From CAYRWR01 sp964537555 (lineage in GTDB: Bacteria; Spirochaetota; Brevinematia; Brevinematales; CAYRWR01): DNA of 6,399 nucleotides. Where the stretch lies: NCBI GenBank assembly GCA_964537555.1, contig CAZIAD010000095.1:1-6399 (forward strand), in the 5' to 3' direction. This document shows, piece by piece, positions 1 to 6,222 of the stretch (position 1 is the stretch's first letter; every line of letters begins with the position of its first letter). Position numbers and translations under genes: made by a program. The notes under the pieces were generated by a model. It was not told the DNA's origin, ran no database searches, and saw only the letters and a list, made by a program, of their open reading frames with translations.

Positions 1-1
1 A

Positions 2-1432
2 TTGACTTCTGCTGCGCTCCTGGCCAGGCAGGGCTGGGATGTCACTATCCTGGAGAAAAACCCCGAGATCGGGGGCAGAGCCAGAGTCTGGGAACAAGAG
101 GGCTTTACTTTCGATATGGGCCCCTCCTGGTATCTTATGCCGGAAGTGTTTGATAAATTCTTCAATACAATGGGAAAAAAAAGAGAGGATTATTACAAGC
201 TGATACAACTGGATCCGGCTTACAAGGTCTGGTATGGTAGAAACGATACCATTGAGATCACTGCGGATGAATCCAGGACCAGGGCCACTTTCGAAAGTAT
301 AGAAAAAGGTGCCGGAGAGACTCTAAAGCAATACATCGATGAGGCAGAGCTCAAATATAATATCGCCATGCAGGAGTTCATGTATCGTGATTATCATAAT
401 ATCTTTCAGTTTTTCAACCGGAAAGTGATGACCCAGGGCCTAAAGCTCAATATATTCAGTGATCTGGATAGCTATGTAGGTGGATTTTTTAAAAATTCCC
501 GCCTTCGTCAGATCCTGGAATACGCCATGGTCTTTCTGGGGAATAGTCCTTATAATGCCCCGGCTATGTATAGCCTGATGTCGTATATAGACATCCGTCA
601 GGGCGTGTTCTACCCGGAGGGAGGTATGGGCAGCGTAGTGGAGGGACTGGCCCGGCTGGCCCGGGAAGAAGGGGTAGAAATTATCCCTGATAGTCCGGTC
701 ACTAAGATCCTGACTTATAAAAATAAAGCCATAGGGGTGGAGTGTGACGATCAGGTCTATCTATCAGACCTGGTCCTGGCCAGCTCTGATTATCATCACA
801 CCGAGACAGAACTTCTGGACGCCCGGCACAGGACCTATTCCAAAAAATACTGGGAAAAACGCGTCCTGGCTCCATCCATGTTCCTGGTCTACCTGGGCCT
901 GGATAAACCTATAAAGGGCCTGGCTCATCATAACCTCTATCTTTCTGAACCCTGGGATGATCATTTTAAACAGATATTTGATAAGCCTGAGTGGCCCCAG
1001 AAGCCCTCTTATTATGTCAGCTGCCCCAGCAAGACCGATCCCGGAGTGGCGCCGGCCGGACAGGAAAATGTCTTTATCCTGGTACCTATTGCTCCCGGCC
1101 TGTCCGAAACGGAAGCCTTTAGAGAGCAGTATTTTGAAAAGACCCTCTCTCATCTGGAACAGCTCTGTGGAGAAAATATCAGGGAACACATTGTCGTAAA
1201 ACGTATTTTTACAGGGAAAGATTTTGCACAGGACTACAATGCCTATAAAGGGACAGCCTTATCACTGGCTCATACTTTATTCCAGACTGCAGTATTCCGG
1301 CCGGGACACCGTAGCAAAAAGGTAAAGGGGCTGTATTATAGCTCGCATTATACCCATCCCGGAGTAGGGGTACCTATGACCATTATTTCCTCTCACGTGG
1401 TGTGTCAGGAGATCAGTAAGGATCATGCATGA
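2..1432 (+). CDS. crtI: Phytoene desaturase, CrtI family (5' partial)
   Basis: FAD-dependent carotenoid desaturase, expected to convert phytoene to lycopene at the membrane surface. The first visible residues (LTSAALLARQGWDVTILEKN) are the helix and second strand that follow the GxGxxG dinucleotide-binding loop. That loop must lie just upstream of the window, so roughly 15 residues are missing and the full protein should be about 490 residues, normal for CrtI. The TTG at 2-4 is an internal leucine codon, not a credible start. The acidic ribose-binding residue is E18 (visible numbering), followed by GGRA at 24-27 and FDMGPS at 37-42. The C-terminal CrtI signature, THPGVGVPM, is at 451-459. It overlaps the phytoene synthase gene by 4 bases (ATGA), as expected for partners in one pathway. 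Assignment to lycopene formation rests on the pathway needing one phytoene desaturase and on the other paralogue looking like CrtD. The number of desaturation steps cannot be read from sequence. Confidence 0.9.
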   Translation: MTSAALLARQGWDVTILEKNPEIGGRARVWEQEGFTFDMGPSWYLMPEVFDKFFNTMGKKREDYYKLIQLDPAYKVWYGRNDTIEITADESRTRATFESIEKGAGETLKQYIDEAELKYNIAMQEFMYRDYHNIFQFFNRKVMTQGLKLNIFSDLDSYVGGFFKNSRLRQILEYAMVFLGNSPYNAPAMYSLMSYIDIRQGVFYPEGGMGSVVEGLARLAREEGVEIIPDSPVTKILTYKNKAIGVECDDQVYLSDLVLASSDYHHTETELLDARHRTYSKKYWEKRVLAPSMFLVYLGLDKPIKGLAHHNLYLSEPWDDHFKQIFDKPEWPQKPSYYVSCPSKTDPGVAPAGQENVFILVPIAPGLSETEAFREQYFEKTLSHLEQLCGENIREHIVVKRIFTGKDFAQDYNAYKGTALSLAHTLFQTAVFRPGHRSKKVKGLYYSSHYTHPGVGVPMTIISSHVVCQEISKDHA

Positions 1433-2262
1433 ATGAACATTTAGAAAAGGTCTTTAAAAAAGGGAGTAAGACCTATTTTAACAGCAGCCTGTTTTTTCCT
1501 AAAAAAGTCAGAGAAGAGGTGTTCCAACTCTATGGCTTTGTAAGAGTGGCAGATGATTATGTGGACAGTATACCTCAGGATAGTGCAGGCTTTTATGACT
1601 TTAAAAAAAAGTACCTGGAGTCCTTAAAATCTCATAAACCAAGCCGGAATGTTTTTATTGATGGGTTCGTGGAGCTTTCCCGGCGCAAAGGTTTTGACCC
1701 TGCATGGGCACTTGCATTTTTAGAATCAATGGAAATGGACATCACCAAAAAGAAGTACCTTAGCCTGGAGGAGACCCTGCACTATATCTATGGTTCCGCG
1801 GAAGTGATCGGCCTTTTTATGTGCAGTATAATGGACTTGCCTGAACAGGCATATCCCTATGCCCAGGCTCTGGGACGATCCATGCAGTATATCAATTTTA
1901 TACGGGATATAGCAGAGGATGTGGCCCTGGGCCGGACCTATCTGCCCCTGGGGGCCACTCCTTTCTCTGATCTGGCGGAGGATACTGTAGGACAGGATCC
2001 TGAGGCATTCAGGCTTTTTATCCGGGAACAGGCAGACCTCTACCTGAAATGGCAAAAAGAGGCAGAACAGGGCTATTCATACATACCTACCCGCAGCCTC
2101 ATTCCCATTAAGACTGCCGCAGATATGTATCAGTGGACTGCCCGGGTCATACATAAGGATCCTTTTATCATATATAAAAAAAAGGTGAAGCCATCCCGCC
2201 TGCGTATATTATGGGCCTTATTGAAAAATACTATCATCCTATCAGGGAGAAAATATGCTTGA
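1429..2262 (+). CDS. crtB: Phytoene synthase (squalene/phytoene synthase family)
   Basis: Condenses two geranylgeranyl-PP molecules head to head, through prephytoene-PP, into phytoene, the first committed C40 step. At 277 residues it is of ordinary length for bacterial CrtB. Both Asp-rich Mg-diphosphate motifs are present: ADDYVD at 41-46, with the D42/D43/D46 pattern after LYGFVRVA, and the RDIAED stretch with D160 and D164, followed by GRTYLPL at 168-174. The YGSAEVIGLF stretch at 121-130 matches the conserved helix lining the active site. The ATG at 1429 overlaps the upstream desaturase stop in the ATGA arrangement and has AAGGA at 1418-1422, six bases upstream, so translational coupling is likely. 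The last 8 bases overlap the prenyl synthase gene. CrtM or squalene synthase are family alternatives, but the neighbouring C20 synthase and lycopene cyclase argue for phytoene. Confidence 0.93.
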   Translation: MNEHLEKVFKKGSKTYFNSSLFFPKKVREEVFQLYGFVRVADDYVDSIPQDSAGFYDFKKKYLESLKSHKPSRNVFIDGFVELSRRKGFDPAWALAFLESMEMDITKKKYLSLEETLHYIYGSAEVIGLFMCSIMDLPEQAYPYAQALGRSMQYINFIRDIAEDVALGRTYLPLGATPFSDLAEDTVGQDPEAFRLFIREQADLYLKWQKEAEQGYSYIPTRSLIPIKTAADMYQWTARVIHKDPFIIYKKKVKPSRLRILWALLKNTIILSGRKYA

Positions 2263-3310
2263 TTTATTTAAAGAATATCGTGCTCATATCAGTAAATATA
2301 TTTCGGACTACCTGCAGGCACAGCACCAGACCCTCACATCACTCAATCGCTGGGGGGATGACAGCCCGGTCCGCATATCCCCATTTGTGAATAGCGGTAA
2401 GCTGATCAGAGGGGGACTCTCTATCCTGGCGGCCCGGATGTTCGGGCGGGAGCTGGAGGATTGTCTTCCTCTGGGCGCTGCCATGGAGTTTTTTCAGAGT
2501 GCCTTTCTGATCCACGATGATATCATGGATATGGATGAATACCGACGGGGTGAAAAGTCGCTGTATTTTCAATATCAGGAATACGCCCGTGACCAGGCCA
2601 TAGTCCAAAACCTGCGTGCCGGACAGTCATTGGGGATATGCCTGGGAGATGTAGCCTTTTTCTGGGCTTATGACCTGTTGAACCATCTGGAGTGCAGGGA
2701 TGATACCCGGCAGCGCATTATTTCTACCGCTTCTTCTGAATACGTCAAGGTAGGCCTGGCCCAGATGGAGGATGTGTATTTCGGCTTTTACCCCGGGGAA
2801 GTGTCTGAACAGGAGATCCTGAATGTGTTCCGTTATAAGACGGCCCGATACACTTTTTCTCTGCCCTTTATGCTGGGAGCTATTTTTGCCGGTGCTCCCC
2901 GGGATCAGATCGATACCCTGTCCGTCCTGGGTGAAAAGATGGGTATCATCTTCCAGATCAAGGATGATGAACTGGGCCTGTTCGGACAGGCAGAGCAGTT
3001 GGGAAAGCCCATAGGCAGCGACATCTCCGAGGGAAAAAAGACGCTGTTTCGATTATACCTCATGGAAGCTTCCAATGAGACTGAGAGGAATAAGCTAAAA
3101 ATGATTTTCGGAAATGAATCATTACAGCCTGAAGATATACACTATGTTCAGGAACAGATCAGAGAAAAAGGGGTGGATAAAAAAATCTCCCTGATCCTGG
3201 ATGAGCTTGCCGCCCAGAGTAAATCAGAACTGGCAAAGCTGGACATCAGTCCTGAATATAAACAGGTCTTTGAGGAACTGATGGAATACAGCCTTAAGCG
3301 AAAATACTAA
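2255..3310 (+). CDS. crtE: Trans-polyprenyl diphosphate synthase, probable geranylgeranyl-PP synthase
   Basis: Isoprenoid chain-elongating enzyme that should supply GGPP to the phytoene synthase encoded just upstream. The 351 residues include the family landmarks: GKLIRG at 48-53 (IPP-binding, normally GKRxRP-like), first Asp-rich motif DDIMD at 88-92 followed by RRG at 97-99, KT at 195-196, FQ at 233-234, and a second Asp motif of the form DDELG at 237-241 followed by GSDISEGKKT at 254-263. The second motif ends in Gly rather than Asp, as in many archaeal and actinobacterial-type GGPP synthases (IdsA-like). Five residues before the first motif is A83, with F84 at minus four. A small residue at minus five fits a C20 or longer product. 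The ATG at 2255 has GGAG at 2246-2249, and the gene overlaps crtB by 8 bases. C20 specificity is inferred from context; a farnesyl or longer-chain enzyme is not excluded. Confidence 0.88.
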   Translation: MLDLFKEYRAHISKYISDYLQAQHQTLTSLNRWGDDSPVRISPFVNSGKLIRGGLSILAARMFGRELEDCLPLGAAMEFFQSAFLIHDDIMDMDEYRRGEKSLYFQYQEYARDQAIVQNLRAGQSLGICLGDVAFFWAYDLLNHLECRDDTRQRIISTASSEYVKVGLAQMEDVYFGFYPGEVSEQEILNVFRYKTARYTFSLPFMLGAIFAGAPRDQIDTLSVLGEKMGIIFQIKDDELGLFGQAEQLGKPIGSDISEGKKTLFRLYLMEASNETERNKLKMIFGNESLQPEDIHYVQEQIREKGVDKKISLILDELAAQSKSELAKLDISPEYKQVFEELMEYSLKRKY

Positions 3311-3342
3311 GTAGGGTGAAAAGAGTATAAAGGGAGAGCAGG

Positions 3343-4023
3343 ATGTCACTGTATGTGATGATAAATCTACTGATAGTATTTTTTCCCGTGGTACTTTCAT
3401 TTGATAAAAAGGTAGCTTTTCACAAGCGATGGCTGCCCTTACTTTTATCCATAATTCTGGTAGGGGCAGCCTACATTGCCTGGGATGTATGGGCTACAGC
3501 CCGGGGGGACTGGTGGTTCAGCCCGGAACATATTGGGCTCTATCATTTACTGGGACTGCCCCCGGGAGAGTGGCTTTTCTTTGTCACTGTGCCCTATGCC
3601 TGCATTTTTGTATATGAATGTCTGAGGGCTTATTTAACTCAAAAACAGTGGAACTTATCCTCCTGGGTCCTGATTCTGGCTGGGTCCCTGGTATTGACTG
3701 CTGGTCTAATTTTTCATTCCCAGGATTATAGCCTCACGGTTGCGATTGCTTTTTTTATCTCCCTGTTAGTGGCCGCTCTGTTCTACAGGGATATGATCAG
3801 GCAGAATATTACCTGGATATACCTGGCCATCACAATGCTACTGTTTTTAGTGGTAAACAGCTTTCTGGCGGGTATCCCCATCGTCAATTACAATCCCGGG
3901 GCATTTTCCGGTATACGGGTCATCACTATACCCCTGGAAGATTTTGCCTATAACAGCAGCTACCTCATGTTCATACTGATGAGTTACATCAGCTTTAAAC
4001 GTCTGCTCAGGCAGGATGTGTAG
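3343..4023 (+). CDS. crtYcd: Membrane lycopene cyclase, fused CrtYc/CrtYd type
   Basis: Small integral-membrane carotenoid cyclase of the heterodimeric-type family, here with both halves in one 226-residue chain. It should form a beta-ionone ring on lycopene. About seven hydrophobic segments are visible, near 2-20, 30-47, 76-97, 108-124, 130-148, 157-178 and 199-217. The N-terminal half has the CrtYc-like WDVWATARGDWWFSP stretch from residue 47 and an LPPGEWLFF motif at 72-80. The C-terminal half has N172, NYNP at 182-185 and GIRVITIPLEDF at 190-201, the second PxE(E/D) motif. The first motif reads PPGE where the family usually has PxEE, so the first acidic residue is Gly75. The start at 3343 follows AGGGAG (3331-3336) by six bases, with 32 bases separating it from the prenyl synthase stop. 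With the CruF hydratase and CrtD downstream, one-ended cyclisation to gamma-carotene is the expected outcome. Confidence 0.85.
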   Translation: MSLYVMINLLIVFFPVVLSFDKKVAFHKRWLPLLLSIILVGAAYIAWDVWATARGDWWFSPEHIGLYHLLGLPPGEWLFFVTVPYACIFVYECLRAYLTQKQWNLSSWVLILAGSLVLTAGLIFHSQDYSLTVAIAFFISLLVAALFYRDMIRQNITWIYLAITMLLFLVVNSFLAGIPIVNYNPGAFSGIRVITIPLEDFAYNSSYLMFILMSYISFKRLLRQDV

Positions 4024-5493
4024 ATGAAGAAGGTGGCTGTAGTAGGTGCCGGTTTCGGTGGAATGGCCTGTGCGGCCCGGCTGGCCCGAGATGGCTACGA
4101 TGTCAGGGTTTATGATCAGCAATCCGGCCCGGGGGGTAAAGCTGGTTCAAAACTGATAAAAGGGTATCGCTTTGATACCGGCCCATCCCTTCTCACTATG
4201 AAAGAGGAATTTGAATCCTTGTTCTCCTACTGCGGTGAGGATCTGTACCAGTATGTAGATATAATAGAGTTGGCCCCCATCTGCAATTATTTTTTTGATG
4301 ACGGGCTCCGTCTGTCGTCCTTTAGGGACAGAGCAAGGTTTAAACAGGAGATTGCTGCTCATACCAGTGAAGACCCTGCACATCTGGATGATTATCTGGA
4401 TTACACCAGCCGAATCTATGAGCATAGCCACCAGACCTTTCTTAGAAATAGTCTGGGCTGGGCATCCTTAAAGTCCCTCTTTGATCTGCCCTATATAGAT
4501 CCTCTGAGGACCATGCATCAGGCCAACCACAGCTTTTTCCGGGATAAACACCTGGTCCAGCTGTTTGACCGCTATGCTACCTATAATGGTTCCGACCCAT
4601 ATAAGGTGCCTGCTACTCTCAATATTATTCAGCATGTGGAGTACAATATGGGCTCGTATGCCGTCAGGCAGGGTATTTACGCCCTGTCACAGGCTTTATA
4701 CCGTCTGGCTCAAAAAATGGGGGCCCGGTTTCATTTCGATACTAAGATCCAGTCGATTGATCAGCGATCCGGCCGGATCAGGGGCCTGACCCTGGACGGT
4801 ACCCACCTGCCTTATGATATTGTTATTTCCAATGTGGATGTGTTTACCACTTATCATAGTCTGCTCAATGATCCATATTCCCGATTTGCCCGGCTTTATC
4901 AAAGACTGGAACCCAGCTCCTCAGGACTGGTGTTTTACTGGGGAATAAAGAAAAGCTTTCCGGAGCTTGATGTCAATAATATCTTCTTTTCTAAAGATTA
5001 CCGGAAAGATTTCCAGGACATTTTCATGCATCACAGATGTCCCCTGGACCCTACTGTCTACGTAAATATTACTTCAAAAGTAAACCCGGATGATGCACCG
5101 GCAGGATGTGAGAACTGGTTTGTGCTGGTCAATGCACCCTCGCATGAAGGACAGGACTGGGCTGAAGAGACTAAGCAGGTAAGACATGCAGTACTGCACC
5201 GACTGGAGCAGTCACTGGGGGTGAATATAGAAGATCTCATTGATGCAGAGGAGACCCTCAATCCTGCCCAGATCGAGGAACTGACCGGGTCTTATCATGG
5301 CGGTCTGTATGGCATTTCCTCCAATACTATGACTGCAGCCTTCAGGCGTCATCCTAACCGATCCCGGCAATACCAGGGCCTCTATTTCTGCGGAGGGTCA
5401 GCCCATCCCGGAGGGGGTATGCCTCTGGTGCTCCTGTCGGCTCAGATCACTCACCGGGAGATCATACATCATGAAGGAACAAAACATGGATAA
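4024..5493 (+). CDS. crtD: CrtI-family carotenoid desaturase, probable 1'-hydroxycarotenoid 3',4'-desaturase
   Basis: Second FAD-dependent desaturase of the operon, 489 residues and complete. The N-terminus carries the Rossmann loop GAGFGG at 8-13, the acidic strand end D31, GGKA at 37-40 and FDTGPS at 50-55. The C-terminus ends the fold with CGGSAHPGGGMP at 456-467. The central region contains ICNYFFDDG at 86-94, an LRTMHQAN segment at 161-168 and RYATYNGSDPYKVPATLN at 183-200. I associate these with CrtD-type hydroxycarotenoid desaturases of Bacteroidota rather than with phytoene desaturases. The likely role is introduction of the 3',4' double bond into the hydrated psi end of 1'-hydroxy-gamma-carotene, giving a torulene-type chromophore. 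The ATG directly abuts the cyclase stop codon, with AGGA at 4013-4016, and the gene's end overlaps the hydratase gene. Alternatives are a second phytoene or zeta-carotene desaturase, or a CrtO-like ketolase; the CruF neighbour favours CrtD. Confidence 0.8.
   Translation: MKKVAVVGAGFGGMACAARLARDGYDVRVYDQQSGPGGKAGSKLIKGYRFDTGPSLLTMKEEFESLFSYCGEDLYQYVDIIELAPICNYFFDDGLRLSSFRDRARFKQEIAAHTSEDPAHLDDYLDYTSRIYEHSHQTFLRNSLGWASLKSLFDLPYIDPLRTMHQANHSFFRDKHLVQLFDRYATYNGSDPYKVPATLNIIQHVEYNMGSYAVRQGIYALSQALYRLAQKMGARFHFDTKIQSIDQRSGRIRGLTLDGTHLPYDIVISNVDVFTTYHSLLNDPYSRFARLYQRLEPSSSGLVFYWGIKKSFPELDVNNIFFSKDYRKDFQDIFMHHRCPLDPTVYVNITSKVNPDDAPAGCENWFVLVNAPSHEGQDWAEETKQVRHAVLHRLEQSLGVNIEDLIDAEETLNPAQIEELTGSYHGGLYGISSNTMTAAFRRHPNRSRQYQGLYFCGGSAHPGGGMPLVLLSAQITHREIIHHEGTKHG
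5474..5478 (+). promoter_or_regulatory. Ribosome binding site of the hydratase gene
   Basis: AAGGA sits seven bases upstream of the ATG at 5486 and lies inside the end of the crtD reading frame. It decides the start: the alternative in-frame ATG at 5471 has only GGGAG (5456-5460), ten bases away, and lies immediately upstream of the better site. Spacing matches the Shine-Dalgarno sites of crtB (AAGGA, 6 bases) and crtD (AGGA, 7 bases). Confidence 0.6.
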
Positions 5494-6139
5494 GACAGTT
5501 TTTATGCGGATCTGGAAAAAGGAATGGTTTCAGGCCTGTGTTATCCTGATATTTTATGTCGTAGGGATAATCAGTCATTTTTTTCCTGTGACTTTAGCCT
5601 GGATGAAAGTCCTGACACCCTATTTCCTGTTTATTGTGGGTATACTGGTCATGTTACCCTACTTTCGGGTCGGGAAGGGGATTTTTGTTATATGGTTTGG
5701 GGTCACTTATTTACTTACCTTTGGCCTGGAAGTACTGGGGGTATACACTGGCAAGATCTTCGGGGCCTATAGTTATGGCTCTGGCCTGGGATCTCATATA
5801 CTGGGTGTACCGCCTATAATAGGCTTCAACTGGGTGGTCATCATCTTTGGACTGAGTATTGTGATTCACCACACCATATCTCAGCGGCTACTGGCAGCGC
5901 TGTTGACGGGTGTACTGGCGGTAGTCTTTGACTGGATCATGGAGCCGGTGGCTATCCGGCTGGATTACTGGGCCTGGTCGGGTGGGGTTATACCTGTGCA
6001 GAACTATATTGCCTGGTTTATCATTGCAGTACTTTTCTCTTATAGCCTTTATCTGGTAAAGATTAAACAGGATAGATATCTGGCTTCCTATTATGTGCTC
6101 ATACAACTGGTCTTTTTTATCTGTCTGCGGTTTTTATAA
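5486..6139 (+). CDS. cruF: Carotenoid 1',2'-hydratase, CruF family (former DUF422)
   Basis: Integral-membrane protein of the CruF family, which adds water across the terminal 1',2' double bond of a psi end group (gamma-carotene in bacteria, bisanhydrobacterioruberin in haloarchaea). With this start it has 217 residues, with about seven hydrophobic segments spread over its whole length. Family features are the EVLGVYTGKIFGAYSYG stretch at 82-98, GVPPIIGFNW at 107-116, and FDWIMEPVAIRLDYWAW at 148-164 followed by QNYIAWF at 172-178. I chose the ATG at 5486 because AAGGA (5474-5478) lies seven bases before it, like the other genes here; the in-frame ATG at 5471 would add five residues. The 8-base overlap with crtD suggests coupled translation. 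It is the last gene before the terminator. Its product, a 1'-hydroxyl, is the substrate feature that CrtD-type enzymes require, so the two genes support each other's assignment. Confidence 0.88.
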   Translation: MDKTVFMRIWKKEWFQACVILIFYVVGIISHFFPVTLAWMKVLTPYFLFIVGILVMLPYFRVGKGIFVIWFGVTYLLTFGLEVLGVYTGKIFGAYSYGSGLGSHILGVPPIIGFNWVVIIFGLSIVIHHTISQRLLAALLTGVLAVVFDWIMEPVAIRLDYWAWSGGVIPVQNYIAWFIIAVLFSYSLYLVKIKQDRYLASYYVLIQLVFFICLRFL

Positions 6140-6168
6140 GAGCAATTTTCCTGAACAGAACAAATAGA

Positions 6169-6207
6169 AAGAGAGGCCACCCCTGAGGGTAGCCTCTCTT
6201 CCTTTTC
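6169..6207 (+). terminator. Rho-independent terminator of the carotenoid operon, possibly bidirectional
   Basis: A near-perfect hairpin: nine bases at 6169-6177 (AAGAGAGGC) pair with 6192-6200 (GCCTCTCTT). After one C-A mismatch, ACCC (6179-6182) pairs with GGGT (6187-6190) around a CTGA loop. On the + strand it is followed by CCTTTTC, a short U-tract, 29 bases after the hydratase stop. Read on the - strand the hairpin is followed by TTCTATTTG, moderately T-rich, and lies 22 bases beyond the stop of the convergent gene. It may therefore end both transcripts. Confidence 0.85.
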
Positions 6208-6222
6208 AAAAAATATGTGTGT

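Noticed and set aside
2..4. TTG as a possible start codon for the first desaturase
   Set aside because: The next residues are the helix after the FAD-binding glycine loop, which must be encoded upstream; no ribosome binding site can be seen, and the protein would lack its cofactor loop.
764..1189. 141-codon open frame on the - strand
   Set aside because: It lies wholly inside the well-supported crtI frame, has no recognisable domain and no upstream signal; it is a shadow frame, as are the other antisense frames within crtB, crtE, crtD and cruF.
1365..1380. Similarity between the crtI 3' end and the crtD 3' end (5405-5425), both around CATCCCGGAG
   Set aside because: Both encode the conserved C-terminal His-Pro-Gly motif of the desaturase family, so the shared bases reflect paralogy rather than a recombination repeat.
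3311..3342. Possible internal promoter between crtE and the cyclase (contains TATAAA)
   Set aside because: The gap is only 32 bases, no -35-like element at proper spacing is evident, and the region is accounted for by the AGGGAG ribosome binding site.
5471..5488. Upstream ATG at 5471 as start of the hydratase
   Set aside because: It is in frame and possible, but the AAGGA at 5474-5478 is ideally placed for the ATG at 5486 and weaker sequence precedes 5471. The difference is only five residues.
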